Source of the DNA: Stenotrophomonas nitritireducens
Lineage (GTDB): Bacteria; Pseudomonadota; Gammaproteobacteria; Xanthomonadales; Xanthomonadaceae
Assembly (NCBI RefSeq): GCF_001700965.1
Contig: NZ_CP016756.1
Span: forward strand, 3,648,501 to 3,712,500
Direction of reading: 5' to 3'
Length of the DNA: 64,000 nucleotides
Part shown: positions 45,802-53,782 of the stretch, piece after piece
Numbering within the stretch: position 1 is the first letter of the stretch
How the letters are laid out: each line of letters begins with the position of its first letter
Made by a program: the position numbers and the translations under genes
The notes under the pieces: generated by a model
The model's database searches: none
What the model was told of the DNA's origin: nothing
What the model saw: the letters and a program-made list of their open reading frames with translations, nothing else

Positions 45802-47322
45802 ATGTATCTGCGCAACATCCTGTCGCTGCTCTTGCTGCCCGCCTGCCTGGGCGCTGCGGCAACGGCATCAGCCGCGACTCGGGAACAGGCTGCGCGCCAG
45901 CTCGCCACGTTCCTGGACGGCATTCCGCAGCTGAGCCCCGGCTATGCGGTGGTGGTGGTCGATCATGATCGGCAACTGCTGGGCTATGCACGCGGGCAGC
46001 GCAATGCCGGCACGGCAGCGCCGTTGACGATGCACACGCCGATGTACATCGCCTCACAGACCAAGTCGTATATGGGGCTGCTGGCGCAGTTGCTGGACCA
46101 GCAGGACGTGCTGCGCCTGGACAGTACCCTGGCCGATCACTGGCCGCAGCTGCACCTGCCTGACGGCGTCGATCCTGCTGCCTGGACCTTGGCCGATCTG
46201 CTCAATCATCGCGTTCCCTTGAGTGCCGATGCCATCACCATGCTGGAGGCCTACATCGGCAGCCCTGATCCGGCGCTGTATCCGCAGCTGCTGCAGCAGT
46301 TCGCCAGCAAACGCGCCGATGGCTTCGACTACGACAATCTCGGCTACAACATCTACGCGGCCATCCTGCAGCAAAGCACCGGCCGCTCGTGGCAGGATTG
46401 GTTGCAGCAACAGCTGTTCACGCCGCTGCAATTGCATGAAACCGCAACCCGCACCTCGTCCTTGGATCCGACGCAGCTGGCCTTCAATCACCAGTGGATG
46501 GGCGCAGGGCAGGGCTGGCGGCTGGTGCCACCCAAGGCCGATGCGCTCATGCATTCGGCTGGCGGCATGATGACCTCACCGCGCGACATGGGCCGCTGGT
46601 TGCGCTTGCAGCTGGGCGCGGGCTTGTCGCCACAACTGGATGCCCCTGCGCTGCAGGCTGCACATCGTATCGGGGCGCAGGTGGACCCGAAGGCGCGCAA
46701 TGCCTACGAGTTGCCCTGCAACGGTTATGCCTACGGCTGGAACGTGTGCGACTTCGAAGGGCATACGCTCTACATCCATGGCGGCAGCTACACCGGCGCG
46801 CGCAGCATGATGGCGTTCTCGCCGGATCTGGGCGTGGGCATCGGCGTGTTCTCCAACTCGGACAACGCCACGGGCTGGCTGACTTCGCGCACGGTTGTGC
46901 AGTTTTTCCAGTATCTGATTGAGCATCCGGAGGCTGATTCCTGGGCGCGGATCCGTCAGCAGGCTTACCCGCAACGTGTTGCCGAGCAGTTGGCTGGCAC
47001 ACAGGCACGGCAGCGCAAGGCGCACGAGGATCCGCGTTGGCAGGGTTGGCAATGGCAACCCGTTACAACCGCTGTTTACGCCGGCGACTATCAGGCGGCG
47101 CAGTTGCCGGTGACGGCAGAAGTTATTGCGTCCGATGAAGGGCTACAGCTCCAACTAGGTGCGCTCAAGCGCACACTGACGCCCGCTGCGCCGGATCTGT
47201 TTGCTGCCCAGGATGGGCCCTTGTCGATACCGGAGCCCTTGCAGTTCCTGCGGGACGGGCAGGGTGGGCTGCTTGGCTTTGAATTCGATGGGCAGCGTTA
47301 TCTGCGTGCCTCGCCCAAGTAA
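45802..47322 (+). CDS. exported serine hydrolase (class C beta-lactamase/penicillin-binding fold)
   Basis: The product has 506 residues. The ATG at 45802 lies seven bases after GGAG; the longer upstream frame overlaps the AraC gene and is not needed. The signal peptide is MYLRNILSLLLLPACLGAAA. The active-site set is Ser85-Gln-Thr-Lys88 (SxxK), Tyr177-Asp-Asn179 (YxN) and His326-Gly-Gly, as in class C beta-lactamases and D,D-peptidases. A C-terminal extension of about 120 residues follows. It probably acts as a periplasmic D-aminopeptidase or esterase rather than a drug-resistance enzyme. The natural substrate is unknown. Confidence 0.88.
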   Translation: MYLRNILSLLLLPACLGAAATASAATREQAARQLATFLDGIPQLSPGYAVVVVDHDRQLLGYARGQRNAGTAAPLTMHTPMYIASQTKSYMGLLAQLLDQQDVLRLDSTLADHWPQLHLPDGVDPAAWTLADLLNHRVPLSADAITMLEAYIGSPDPALYPQLLQQFASKRADGFDYDNLGYNIYAAILQQSTGRSWQDWLQQQLFTPLQLHETATRTSSLDPTQLAFNHQWMGAGQGWRLVPPKADALMHSAGGMMTSPRDMGRWLRLQLGAGLSPQLDAPALQAAHRIGAQVDPKARNAYELPCNGYAYGWNVCDFEGHTLYIHGGSYTGARSMMAFSPDLGVGIGVFSNSDNATGWLTSRTVVQFFQYLIEHPEADSWARIRQQAYPQRVAEQLAGTQARQRKAHEDPRWQGWQWQPVTTAVYAGDYQAAQLPVTAEVIASDEGLQLQLGALKRTLTPAAPDLFAAQDGPLSIPEPLQFLRDGQGGLLGFEFDGQRYLRASPK

Positions 47323-47344
47323 CTGCAAGCGGCGGCCTCAGTTT

Positions 47345-47441
47345 GTGGGAGCGGCGTAAGCCGCGAAGCTGGGCACGCCGAGATTTCCTCGGAGTTTGCG
47401 GTCTGAGCATCTACGTGCTTCGCGGCTTGCGCCGCTCCCAC
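47345..47441. repeat. head-to-head REP hairpin pair
   Basis: GTGGGAGCGGCGTAAGCCGC opens the unit and the inverse GCGGCTTGCGCCGCTCCCAC closes it, about 97 bases end to end. It lies between two convergent genes. Confidence 0.75.
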
Positions 47442-47522
47442 AAAAGAGGTGTGCATTGGCTTGCCGTACAACGCAGAAGCCCGGCATCGGCCGGGCTTCT
47501 GGTCAACACGTTCGGTGCGGAC

Positions 47523-47885
47523 TTACTTGAAATCCAGGGTCTTCTCGAACGACTTCAGTTCGTGTCGCGCCATCGCCAGGTTGGCGTGGGTGCGATCAAG
47601 CATGACGTACAGGAACAGGTCCTTGTTGCCGTCAAGCGGGCGGATCAGGTGGTACTGCTTGGACAGGGTCAGCAGGATGTCTTCCACCACATCGGTCAGG
47701 CCGAGTGCGTTTGCGACGCGACGCTTGGCACGGACCACGTCGGCGTTGCCGGCGGCGGCAACTTCCATGTTGATGGCGCCGCCGCCCAGGGTGCCCAGGG
47801 TCATGCCACTGTCGCCGTCCACCAGTGCCGCGCCGATGAAGCCGGCGATTTCGCTCAATGCGTCAAGTCTTACGTTTGCAGCCAT
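47523..47885 (-). CDS. roadblock/LC7 domain protein
   Basis: The product has 120 residues from the ATG at 47885. The body reads as a roadblock/LC7 fold: IAGFIGAALVDGDSGMTLGT, then a long helix (AKRRVANALGLTDVVEDILL) and LDGNKDLFLYVMLDRTHANL with a closing helix. Such proteins usually act as effectors or activators of small Ras-like GTPases (MglB-type). No GTPase gene is next to it, so its partner is unknown or elsewhere. It stands as a single gene. Confidence 0.8.
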   Translation of the reverse strand: MAANVRLDALSEIAGFIGAALVDGDSGMTLGTLGGGAINMEVAAAGNADVVRAKRRVANALGLTDVVEDILLTLSKQYHLIRPLDGNKDLFLYVMLDRTHANLAMARHELKSFEKTLDFK

Positions 47886-48080
47886 TTCCCATCCAATGAA
47901 GTAAATATTTCTACAAATGCAAAGCCCGCGCAGGTGGATCCCGGGCGAGCGGCGGCGAAGCATAGCGAAAACCACGCAATAGCTGCCAGCCGTGATGCAT
48001 ACATGCAACTTCCTGCGGGCCTGCGTGGCACAGGAGGCCGCGCAGGCTCGCTGCGCAGCCTGCCGAGCAGGCCTGGGCAC

Positions 48081-48920
48081 TCAACGGAAGAACTGGCTGG
48101 GTGTCAGCCCGAAGCGGCGCTTGAACATGGTGGCGAATGCGCTGGGGCTTTCGTATCCGAGCGCCAGGGCCACGTCGATGACCTTCTCGCCTACCGCCAG
48201 CCGCTCCAACGCACGCAGCAGACGCGCCTGCTGGCGCCATTGGCCGAAGGTCATGCCGAGCTCGCGGGCACACAGGCGCTGAATGGTTTTCACGTCCACC
48301 TGCAGGCGTGCGGCCCAGTCCTGCAAGGTGGACGCGTCGTCCGGATGTCGCTCCAGCTGCCTGCCGATCCTGCGCAATCGCGGATCGCTGGGTTCGGGCA
48401 GATGCAACGGCAGCACCGGCAAGGTCTGCACCTCATCCAGGATCAAGCGCATCAGGCGGCCGTCGCGGGAGTGCTCGTGATAGGGCTGTGCCACGCTGGC
48501 GGCGGCGTGAATCAGGGCCGCCAGCAGTGGCGTGATGGAGACCGCCGATGGCGTGGCCGGTGCCTGCGGCATGTGACTGGGGGCGATGTACAGGCTGCGC
48601 ATGCGTACCGCACCGATGCAGTGCACCTGGTGGCCGATACCGGCGGGCATCCAGATCGCGCGGGTGCTGGGCACCACCCAGCGGCCCATGCCGGCGCGCA
48701 CCACCAGCACGCCGGTTTCGGCGTAGATCAGCTGGTGCCGGTCGGGGTGGTGGTGCAGGGGAATCGGCGTGGTGGCGTCGTAGTCGCGTGCCTTGCAGTA
48801 CACGGCGGTATCGGGCCCCACCGGCAGCGGCATGCGCCGGCCTTTGCGGGAAGCTATGTCCTTTTCGAGAAGATGCATGACCATATCGCGCAGGATGGGC
48901 GTGGTGCTTGAATCTACCAT
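48081..48920 (-). CDS. AraC family regulator (cupin type) of the divergent exporter
   Basis: The product has 279 residues. The ATG at 48920 is preferred because GGGGAGG lies about eight bases upstream; the ATG at 48947 would crowd the divergent start. An N-terminal cupin (IPLHHHPDRHQLIYAETGVL) is followed by a C-terminal AraC domain (STLQDWAARLQVDVKTIQRL and DVALALGYESPSAFATMFKR). It is divergent from the Fsr-like exporter, with about 30 bases between starts. It very likely controls that exporter in response to a small ligand. Confidence 0.9.
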   Translation of the reverse strand: MVDSSTTPILRDMVMHLLEKDIASRKGRRMPLPVGPDTAVYCKARDYDATTPIPLHHHPDRHQLIYAETGVLVVRAGMGRWVVPSTRAIWMPAGIGHQVHCIGAVRMRSLYIAPSHMPQAPATPSAVSITPLLAALIHAAASVAQPYHEHSRDGRLMRLILDEVQTLPVLPLHLPEPSDPRLRRIGRQLERHPDDASTLQDWAARLQVDVKTIQRLCARELGMTFGQWRQQARLLRALERLAVGEKVIDVALALGYESPSAFATMFKRRFGLTPSQFFR

Positions 48921-48950
48921 GCGATCCGCCTCCCCAACTGCAGTCATGCC

Positions 48951-50171
48951 ATGTCATCCATTGCTCCATCGGTTGCAGTCCCTGCTCCACAACGTCGTCC
49001 CGTCGCTGTCGGGGTGCTGGCTGCGATCAGCAGCTCGCACTTGGTCAACGACATGATGCAGTCGCTGATCCTGGCGCTGTATCCGATCTTCAAGGGCCAG
49101 TTCCATCTGAGCTTTGCCCAGGTGGGCCTGATCACGCTGACCTATCAGCTCACCGCCTCGGTATTCCAGCCGCTGATCGGCCTGTGTACCGACAAGCGCC
49201 CGGCGCCGTACTCCTTGCCGATGGGCATGACCTCGACGCTGTGCGGCCTGTTGCTGCTGGCGTATGCGCCCAACTTCGGCACGGTGCTGGCGGCGGCGAT
49301 GTTGATTGGCGTGGGCTCGGCGATCTTTCACCCGGAATCATCGCGCATCGCGCGCCTGGCCTCCGGCGGCCGCCACGGGCTGTCGCAATCGGTGTTCCAG
49401 CTCGGTGGCAACGCCGGCACTGCCGTCGGCCCGTTGCTGGCGGCGCTGGTGATCGTGCCGAACGGACAGAGCAGCGTGGCATGGTTCGCCGGTGCGGCGC
49501 TGCTCGGCATCGGCCTGCTGAGCTATGTGAGCCGCTGGTACCAGCAGCACCTGGTTGCCAGTGCGGCCAGCCCCAGGCCGGCGCAGACCAACGCCTTGCC
49601 GCAGCTGCCGCCGCGCACGGTGGCGTGGGTGATCGCGATCCTGCTGGTGCTGATTTTCAGCAAGTACTTCTATATCGCCGGCCTGAGCAGCTATTACACG
49701 CTGTACCTGATCCAGAAGTTCGATGTATCGGTGCAGAGTGCGCAGCTGCATCTGTTCGGCTTCCTGGCGGCATCGGCGGCAGGTACGTTGCTGGGTGGGC
49801 CGCTGGGTGACCGGATTGGCCGCAAGCCGGTGATCTGGGCATCGATCCTGGGCGTGGCGCCGTTCGCGTTGATGCTGCCGTATGCCAACCTGCAATGGAC
49901 CATGATCCTGTCGATGATCATCGGCTTCGTGTTGTCCTCGGCGTTCTCGGCGATCCTGGTGTATGCGCAGGAGCTGATGCCCACCCGCATCGGCACCGTG
50001 TCCGGGCTGTTCTTCGGCTTTGCCTTCGGCATGGGCGGCTTGGGCGCGGCAGTGCTCGGCGTGCTGGCCGACCACACCAGCATCATCTGGGTCTACAAGG
50101 TGATCTCGTTCCTGCCGCTGCTCGGTATCGTCGCCGCATTCCTGCCAAGCCGCCGTGCAGTGGGCCACTGA
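48951..50171 (+). CDS. fsr: Fsr-like MFS exporter (fosmidomycin resistance family)
   Basis: A 406-residue, 12-helix transporter. Characteristic blocks are SSSHLVNDMMQSLILALYPI, TASVFQPLIGLCTDKRPAPY, GVGSAIFHPESSRIARLASG and RHGLSQSVFQLGGNAGTAVG, which match the Fsr branch of drug/metabolite exporters. It probably exports toxic compounds; fosmidomycin itself is not a necessary substrate. Its start lies 31 bases from a divergent AraC regulator, pointing to local control. Confidence 0.88.
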   Translation: MSSIAPSVAVPAPQRRPVAVGVLAAISSSHLVNDMMQSLILALYPIFKGQFHLSFAQVGLITLTYQLTASVFQPLIGLCTDKRPAPYSLPMGMTSTLCGLLLLAYAPNFGTVLAAAMLIGVGSAIFHPESSRIARLASGGRHGLSQSVFQLGGNAGTAVGPLLAALVIVPNGQSSVAWFAGAALLGIGLLSYVSRWYQQHLVASAASPRPAQTNALPQLPPRTVAWVIAILLVLIFSKYFYIAGLSSYYTLYLIQKFDVSVQSAQLHLFGFLAASAAGTLLGGPLGDRIGRKPVIWASILGVAPFALMLPYANLQWTMILSMIIGFVLSSAFSAILVYAQELMPTRIGTVSGLFFGFAFGMGGLGAAVLGVLADHTSIIWVYKVISFLPLLGIVAAFLPSRRAVGH

Positions 50172-50254
50172 TGCGGGGAAAGTGGGCCGGCGCTTGGCGT
50201 TCGCGCACGTGACGCATAGGCTGTGGCCTGGATTGTTTGCACCACATCGCACTG

Positions 50255-51394
50255 ATGCCTGATTCGACGACGTTACCGGCTCGCCAGCAATTTTCCACGC
50301 GCGCGGCTTTTTTCATTCCCGGCTTTGCCATTGCCTGCTGGGCGCCGCTGGTGCCCTTCGCCAAGGCCCGCGCGGGGCTGGATGATGCCATGTTGGGCGT
50401 GCTGCTGCTCTGCCTGGGCCTGGGTTCGCTGTTGTCGATGCCGCTTGCCGGGGTGCTGGCCGCGCGTCGCGGTTGCCGCCAGGTGATGTTGCTGACCGTG
50501 TTGATGATGGTGCTTACCTTGCCGCTGCTGGCGACGGCGTCCACGCCGTTGGCGATCGGTGTAAGTCTGTTGGTGTTCGGTGCCGGCATCGGTGCGATGG
50601 ACTGCGTGATGAACATCCAGGCGGTGGTGGTGGAGCGTGAGTCCGGCCGCGCGATGATGTCCGGCTTCCACGCGTTCTACAGCATCGGTGCATTGATCGG
50701 CGCGGCATTGGTATCACTGTTGCTGTCGGCAGGGGCCAGCGCCTTGGCGGCGTCGCTGGTGGTTGCCGCTGGGGTGGTGGTGATCACCGCCGGCTCGGCG
50801 CGTTGGTGGCGCACCGAACGCGCGCCGCACGGTGCGTCCAGTTTTGCCTTGCCACGTGGCGTGGTCGTGGTCATTGGTGCGGTCTGCTTCATCAGCTTTC
50901 TTGCGGAAGGCTCGATGCTGGATTGGAGCGCGGTGTTCCTGCACGAGGTGCGCGGAGTGGCTGTGGCGCATGCCGGCTGGGGTTTTGTAGCGTTCAATAT
51001 CGCCATGACCGCCGCGCGCCTGCTGGGTGACAGCGTGGTGAACCGTCTGGGCCCGCGTATCGCCGTGCTGGCCGGTGGCATGGTGGCGTGTGCGGGGTTC
51101 GTTCTGGCTACGCTGGTGCCCGGTTTTGCGATGGCGATGGTTGGCTATGCATTGGTGGGCATCGGCTGCGCCAATATCGTGCCGGTGATGTTCAGCCTGG
51201 CCGGGCGGCAGACGCGGATGCCGGAAAGCGTCGCCATTCCGGCCGTCACAACGATGGGCTATGCCGGCGTGTTGTTGGGGCCGGCGGCGATTGGTTTCAT
51301 CGCCCAGCAGTGGTCGCTGCAGACCGCATTTCTTGTTGCCGCTGCGGCATTGGCCTGCGTAGCGGTGATTGGTTCGCTGCTGCGGGTGCGCTGA
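50255..51394 (+). CDS. MFS transporter (YbjJ-like)
   Basis: The product has 379 residues from the ATG at 50255; the TTG six codons upstream is an alternative. About 12 helices are seen. The N-terminal ACWAPLVPFAKARAGLDDAM block and the central GFHAFYSIGALIGAALVSLL are typical of the YbjJ-type MFS group, often called sugar or inner-membrane transporters of unknown substrate. It follows the Fsr-like gene by 83 bases and may be co-transcribed. Confidence 0.82.
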   Translation: MPDSTTLPARQQFSTRAAFFIPGFAIACWAPLVPFAKARAGLDDAMLGVLLLCLGLGSLLSMPLAGVLAARRGCRQVMLLTVLMMVLTLPLLATASTPLAIGVSLLVFGAGIGAMDCVMNIQAVVVERESGRAMMSGFHAFYSIGALIGAALVSLLLSAGASALAASLVVAAGVVVITAGSARWWRTERAPHGASSFALPRGVVVVIGAVCFISFLAEGSMLDWSAVFLHEVRGVAVAHAGWGFVAFNIAMTAARLLGDSVVNRLGPRIAVLAGGMVACAGFVLATLVPGFAMAMVGYALVGIGCANIVPVMFSLAGRQTRMPESVAIPAVTTMGYAGVLLGPAAIGFIAQQWSLQTAFLVAAAALACVAVIGSLLRVR

Positions 51395-51421
51395 CGGCAC
51401 CCGCAACACAACGTTGGCTGG

Positions 51422-52156
51422 TCAGTAGGGGCTGGCGGTCGGGCGGATGATGATCTCGCTGGTGTCGACGTCGGCCGGCTGACAGAGGGCGAAATGGATG
51501 GCGCGGGCAATTGCGTCCGCACTGATCGCGACCTTGCGGAAGGCCTTCATTTCCTCGCGGCCCTGGGCATCGGTGATGCTTTCAGCCAGTTCCGATTCGG
51601 TCACCCCTGGGCAGATGGTGGTGACGCGCAGGTCGGTGTTCTCTTGGCGCAATCCTTCGGAAATGGCCCATACCGCGTATTTGGTGGCGCAATAAACCGC
51701 CGAGGTCGGCGATACCGCATGTGCGCCGATGGACGCGATGTTCACCACATGGCCGCTGGCCCGGGCTTTCATGATGGGCAGCACGGCGGCAATGCCATGC
51801 AGCACACCGCGGATGTTCACATCGATCATCCGGTTCCATTCATCGACCTTGAGCGAGGCCAGTGGTGACAGTGGCATCACCCCGGCGTTGTTGATGATCA
51901 CATCGATGCGGCCATGGCGGGCAATAGCCTGATCGGCGAAGGCCTGGACATCCTCACGGCGGGTCACGTCCAGCCTGCAGGCATGGGCAATGCCACCTTG
52001 GGCGACGATCTCGGCGGCCAGTACGTCAAGCCGTTCGCTGCGGCGTGCGCCCAGCATCACGCTGGCGCCGGCCTTGGCCAGCAGGCGGGCGCAGGCTTCA
52101 CCTATGCCGCTGCTGGCGCCGGTGATGAGGATGACCTTGTTGTCGAGCTTGTGCAT
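51422..52156 (-). CDS. short-chain dehydrogenase/reductase (SDR)
   Basis: A 244-residue classical SDR. The nucleotide motif is ILITGASSGIGEACARLLAK, with the Arg pair GARRSERL favouring NADP(H). The NNAG motif, the catalytic Ser (VVNIASIGAHA) and YCATK (Tyr-x3-Lys) are all present. It probably reduces a carbonyl substrate. It is followed on the same strand by none of its pathway; the Atu4866-type gene lies directly upstream (25 bases) and is likely co-transcribed with it. Confidence 0.92.
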   Translation of the reverse strand: MHKLDNKVILITGASSGIGEACARLLAKAGASVMLGARRSERLDVLAAEIVAQGGIAHACRLDVTRREDVQAFADQAIARHGRIDVIINNAGVMPLSPLASLKVDEWNRMIDVNIRGVLHGIAAVLPIMKARASGHVVNIASIGAHAVSPTSAVYCATKYAVWAISEGLRQENTDLRVTTICPGVTESELAESITDAQGREEMKAFRKVAISADAIARAIHFALCQPADVDTSEIIIRPTASPY

Positions 52157-52181
52157 TGGACTGGCTCCAGTGGAAAAGGGT

Positions 52182-52490
52182 TCATTGGGAGGCGATGGGG
52201 GCGGGCACGCGGATCAGCTGCATGCCGGCGTGGTGCAGCACGCCATCGATGAAGTCGCCATCGGCGCTGAAGCCGGTGTCATCGAGATAGGTGATGTGGG
52301 TGCTGTCGATGCTGTAGCTGCCGCGGTAGGCGCTTTCGCGCCGGCCGCGTGCTTCGTCATAACGCCCGTCGGGCTGCAGGTGATGGTGGGCGTGGCCGTC
52401 GCCGGTGATCCACAGGCCGAGATAGGGATGTGTCTGCAAGCGGGTTTCCTTGAGCAATATTGGGCAGGGGGCGTACCGGGGAGTGCGCAC
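52182..52490 (-). CDS. Atu4866 domain protein
   Basis: A 102-residue protein with the Atu4866-type body: HPYLGLWITGDGHAHHHLQP, DGRYDEARGRRESAYRGSYS and YLDDTGFSADGDFIDGVLHH. This small beta-rich family has no established function. It is commonly found beside SDR genes and a LysR regulator, as here. The start codon is not certain. The divergent LysR begins 84 bases away. Confidence 0.8.
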   Translation of the reverse strand: MRTPRYAPCPILLKETRLQTHPYLGLWITGDGHAHHHLQPDGRYDEARGRRESAYRGSYSIDSTHITYLDDTGFSADGDFIDGVLHHAGMQLIRVPAPIASQ

Positions 52491-52574
52491 TGGACCGGTG
52501 CGGCAACGATAGGTTCGCGGGATTGTTCAGGGAATTCCCTTGGCGCTGGACGCTGCGGTTACCATTGCTAACCA

Positions 52575-53495
52575 ATGGATGCCGACCTCAATCTTCTGCG
52601 TGTATTCCTGGCCGTTGCCGAAGCGCGCAATTTCCGCTTGGCCGCGGACCGGCTGGGCGTGACGCGCTCGGCGGTCAGCCAGGGCATGCGACGGCTGGAG
52701 GACAGCCTGGGCATCGGTCTTGTGCACCGGACCACGCGCAATGTGTCGCTCACCGAGGCCGGTGAGCGCCTCTACCGCAGCATTGCCGAACCGCTGGACG
52801 CGGTAGCCACGGCCTTGGGTGAAGCGGTGGTGGCGGGGCCGCCGCGCGGTCTGTTGCGGGTGGCGGTGACGTCGATCGCCGAACCGTTTCTGTCCGGGCC
52901 GCTCATTGCGTCCTTTGCCGAGGCCTACCCGGGCATCACCCTGGACGTGACCGTCACCGACGACGAATCGGACATCGTTGCCGCCGGTTTCGATGCCGGG
53001 GTGCGGTTGGGGGAAGTCATCGAACAGGACATGATTGCGGTGCCACTTGGCGGGCCGCAGCGGCAGGTTGTTGTGGCGTCGCCGGCCTATCTCGCTCGCC
53101 ATGGCGCTCCTACGCATCCGCGTGAACTGGCGGCGCATCGCTGCATCGGTTGGCGGCGCGCGCCCGGGGTAGCGCCGTATCGCTGGGAATTCGGCAATGA
53201 CTCGGGTGACTTCGAGGTGGCCGTGTCGCCGCAGATAACCACCAACGACATGCAGTTGATGGTGCGTACGGCACTGGCCGGCGGCGGCATCACCATCGGC
53301 ATGGAGGACAGCTTCCGCGCGCACCTTGCGGCTGGTGCGCTGGTGTCCCTGCTGCAGGATTACCTGCCGTCGTTTGCCGGCTTCTATCTGTATTTTCCAA
53401 GCCGCCACAACCAGGCCCCGAAGCTGCGCGCGCTGATAGCGCACGTGCGTGCTTTCCATTCGGTAGTGGATGGGGGAACTGCATCCGAACGGTGA
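52575..53495 (+). CDS. LysR family regulator of the SDR/Atu4866 operon
   Basis: A 306-residue, full-length LysR protein. The N-terminal winged helix is LLRVFLAVAEARNFRLAADR with LGVTRSAVSQGMRRLEDSLG. A full effector domain follows (PPRGLLRVAVTSIAEPF, YPGITLDVTVTDDE, AGFDAGVRLGEVI). It is divergent from the Atu4866-SDR pair, the usual geometry for a LysR protein controlling its neighbours. The ligand is unknown. Confidence 0.93.
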   Translation: MDADLNLLRVFLAVAEARNFRLAADRLGVTRSAVSQGMRRLEDSLGIGLVHRTTRNVSLTEAGERLYRSIAEPLDAVATALGEAVVAGPPRGLLRVAVTSIAEPFLSGPLIASFAEAYPGITLDVTVTDDESDIVAAGFDAGVRLGEVIEQDMIAVPLGGPQRQVVVASPAYLARHGAPTHPRELAAHRCIGWRRAPGVAPYRWEFGNDSGDFEVAVSPQITTNDMQLMVRTALAGGGITIGMEDSFRAHLAAGALVSLLQDYLPSFAGFYLYFPSRHNQAPKLRALIAHVRAFHSVVDGGTASER

Positions 53496-53782
53496 TGCCT
53501 GGTTGCGGCCACTGATGGCGTGGCTTCGGATAGGCACGTGCCAGTGGGCGACGATGCCGGTCTGTCTGCGGGCAATCACGGCACAGGCGCCGCAGCATGC
53601 CGAGTGCCGGCATGCTGCAGGCCATTGCCCGCCGCGGCGGGTGACCAGCGTCGGCCGTTCATGTGTGGCGATGAACTGATGCGTGACCTTCGGCGGGTCC
53701 CTCGACAGCTGCCGATCCTTTACCCTCGGAGGTTGCGCCGCGCTGTCTTGCGCGGGCCTTTCCTGTTTGGCCGGAGATATCC

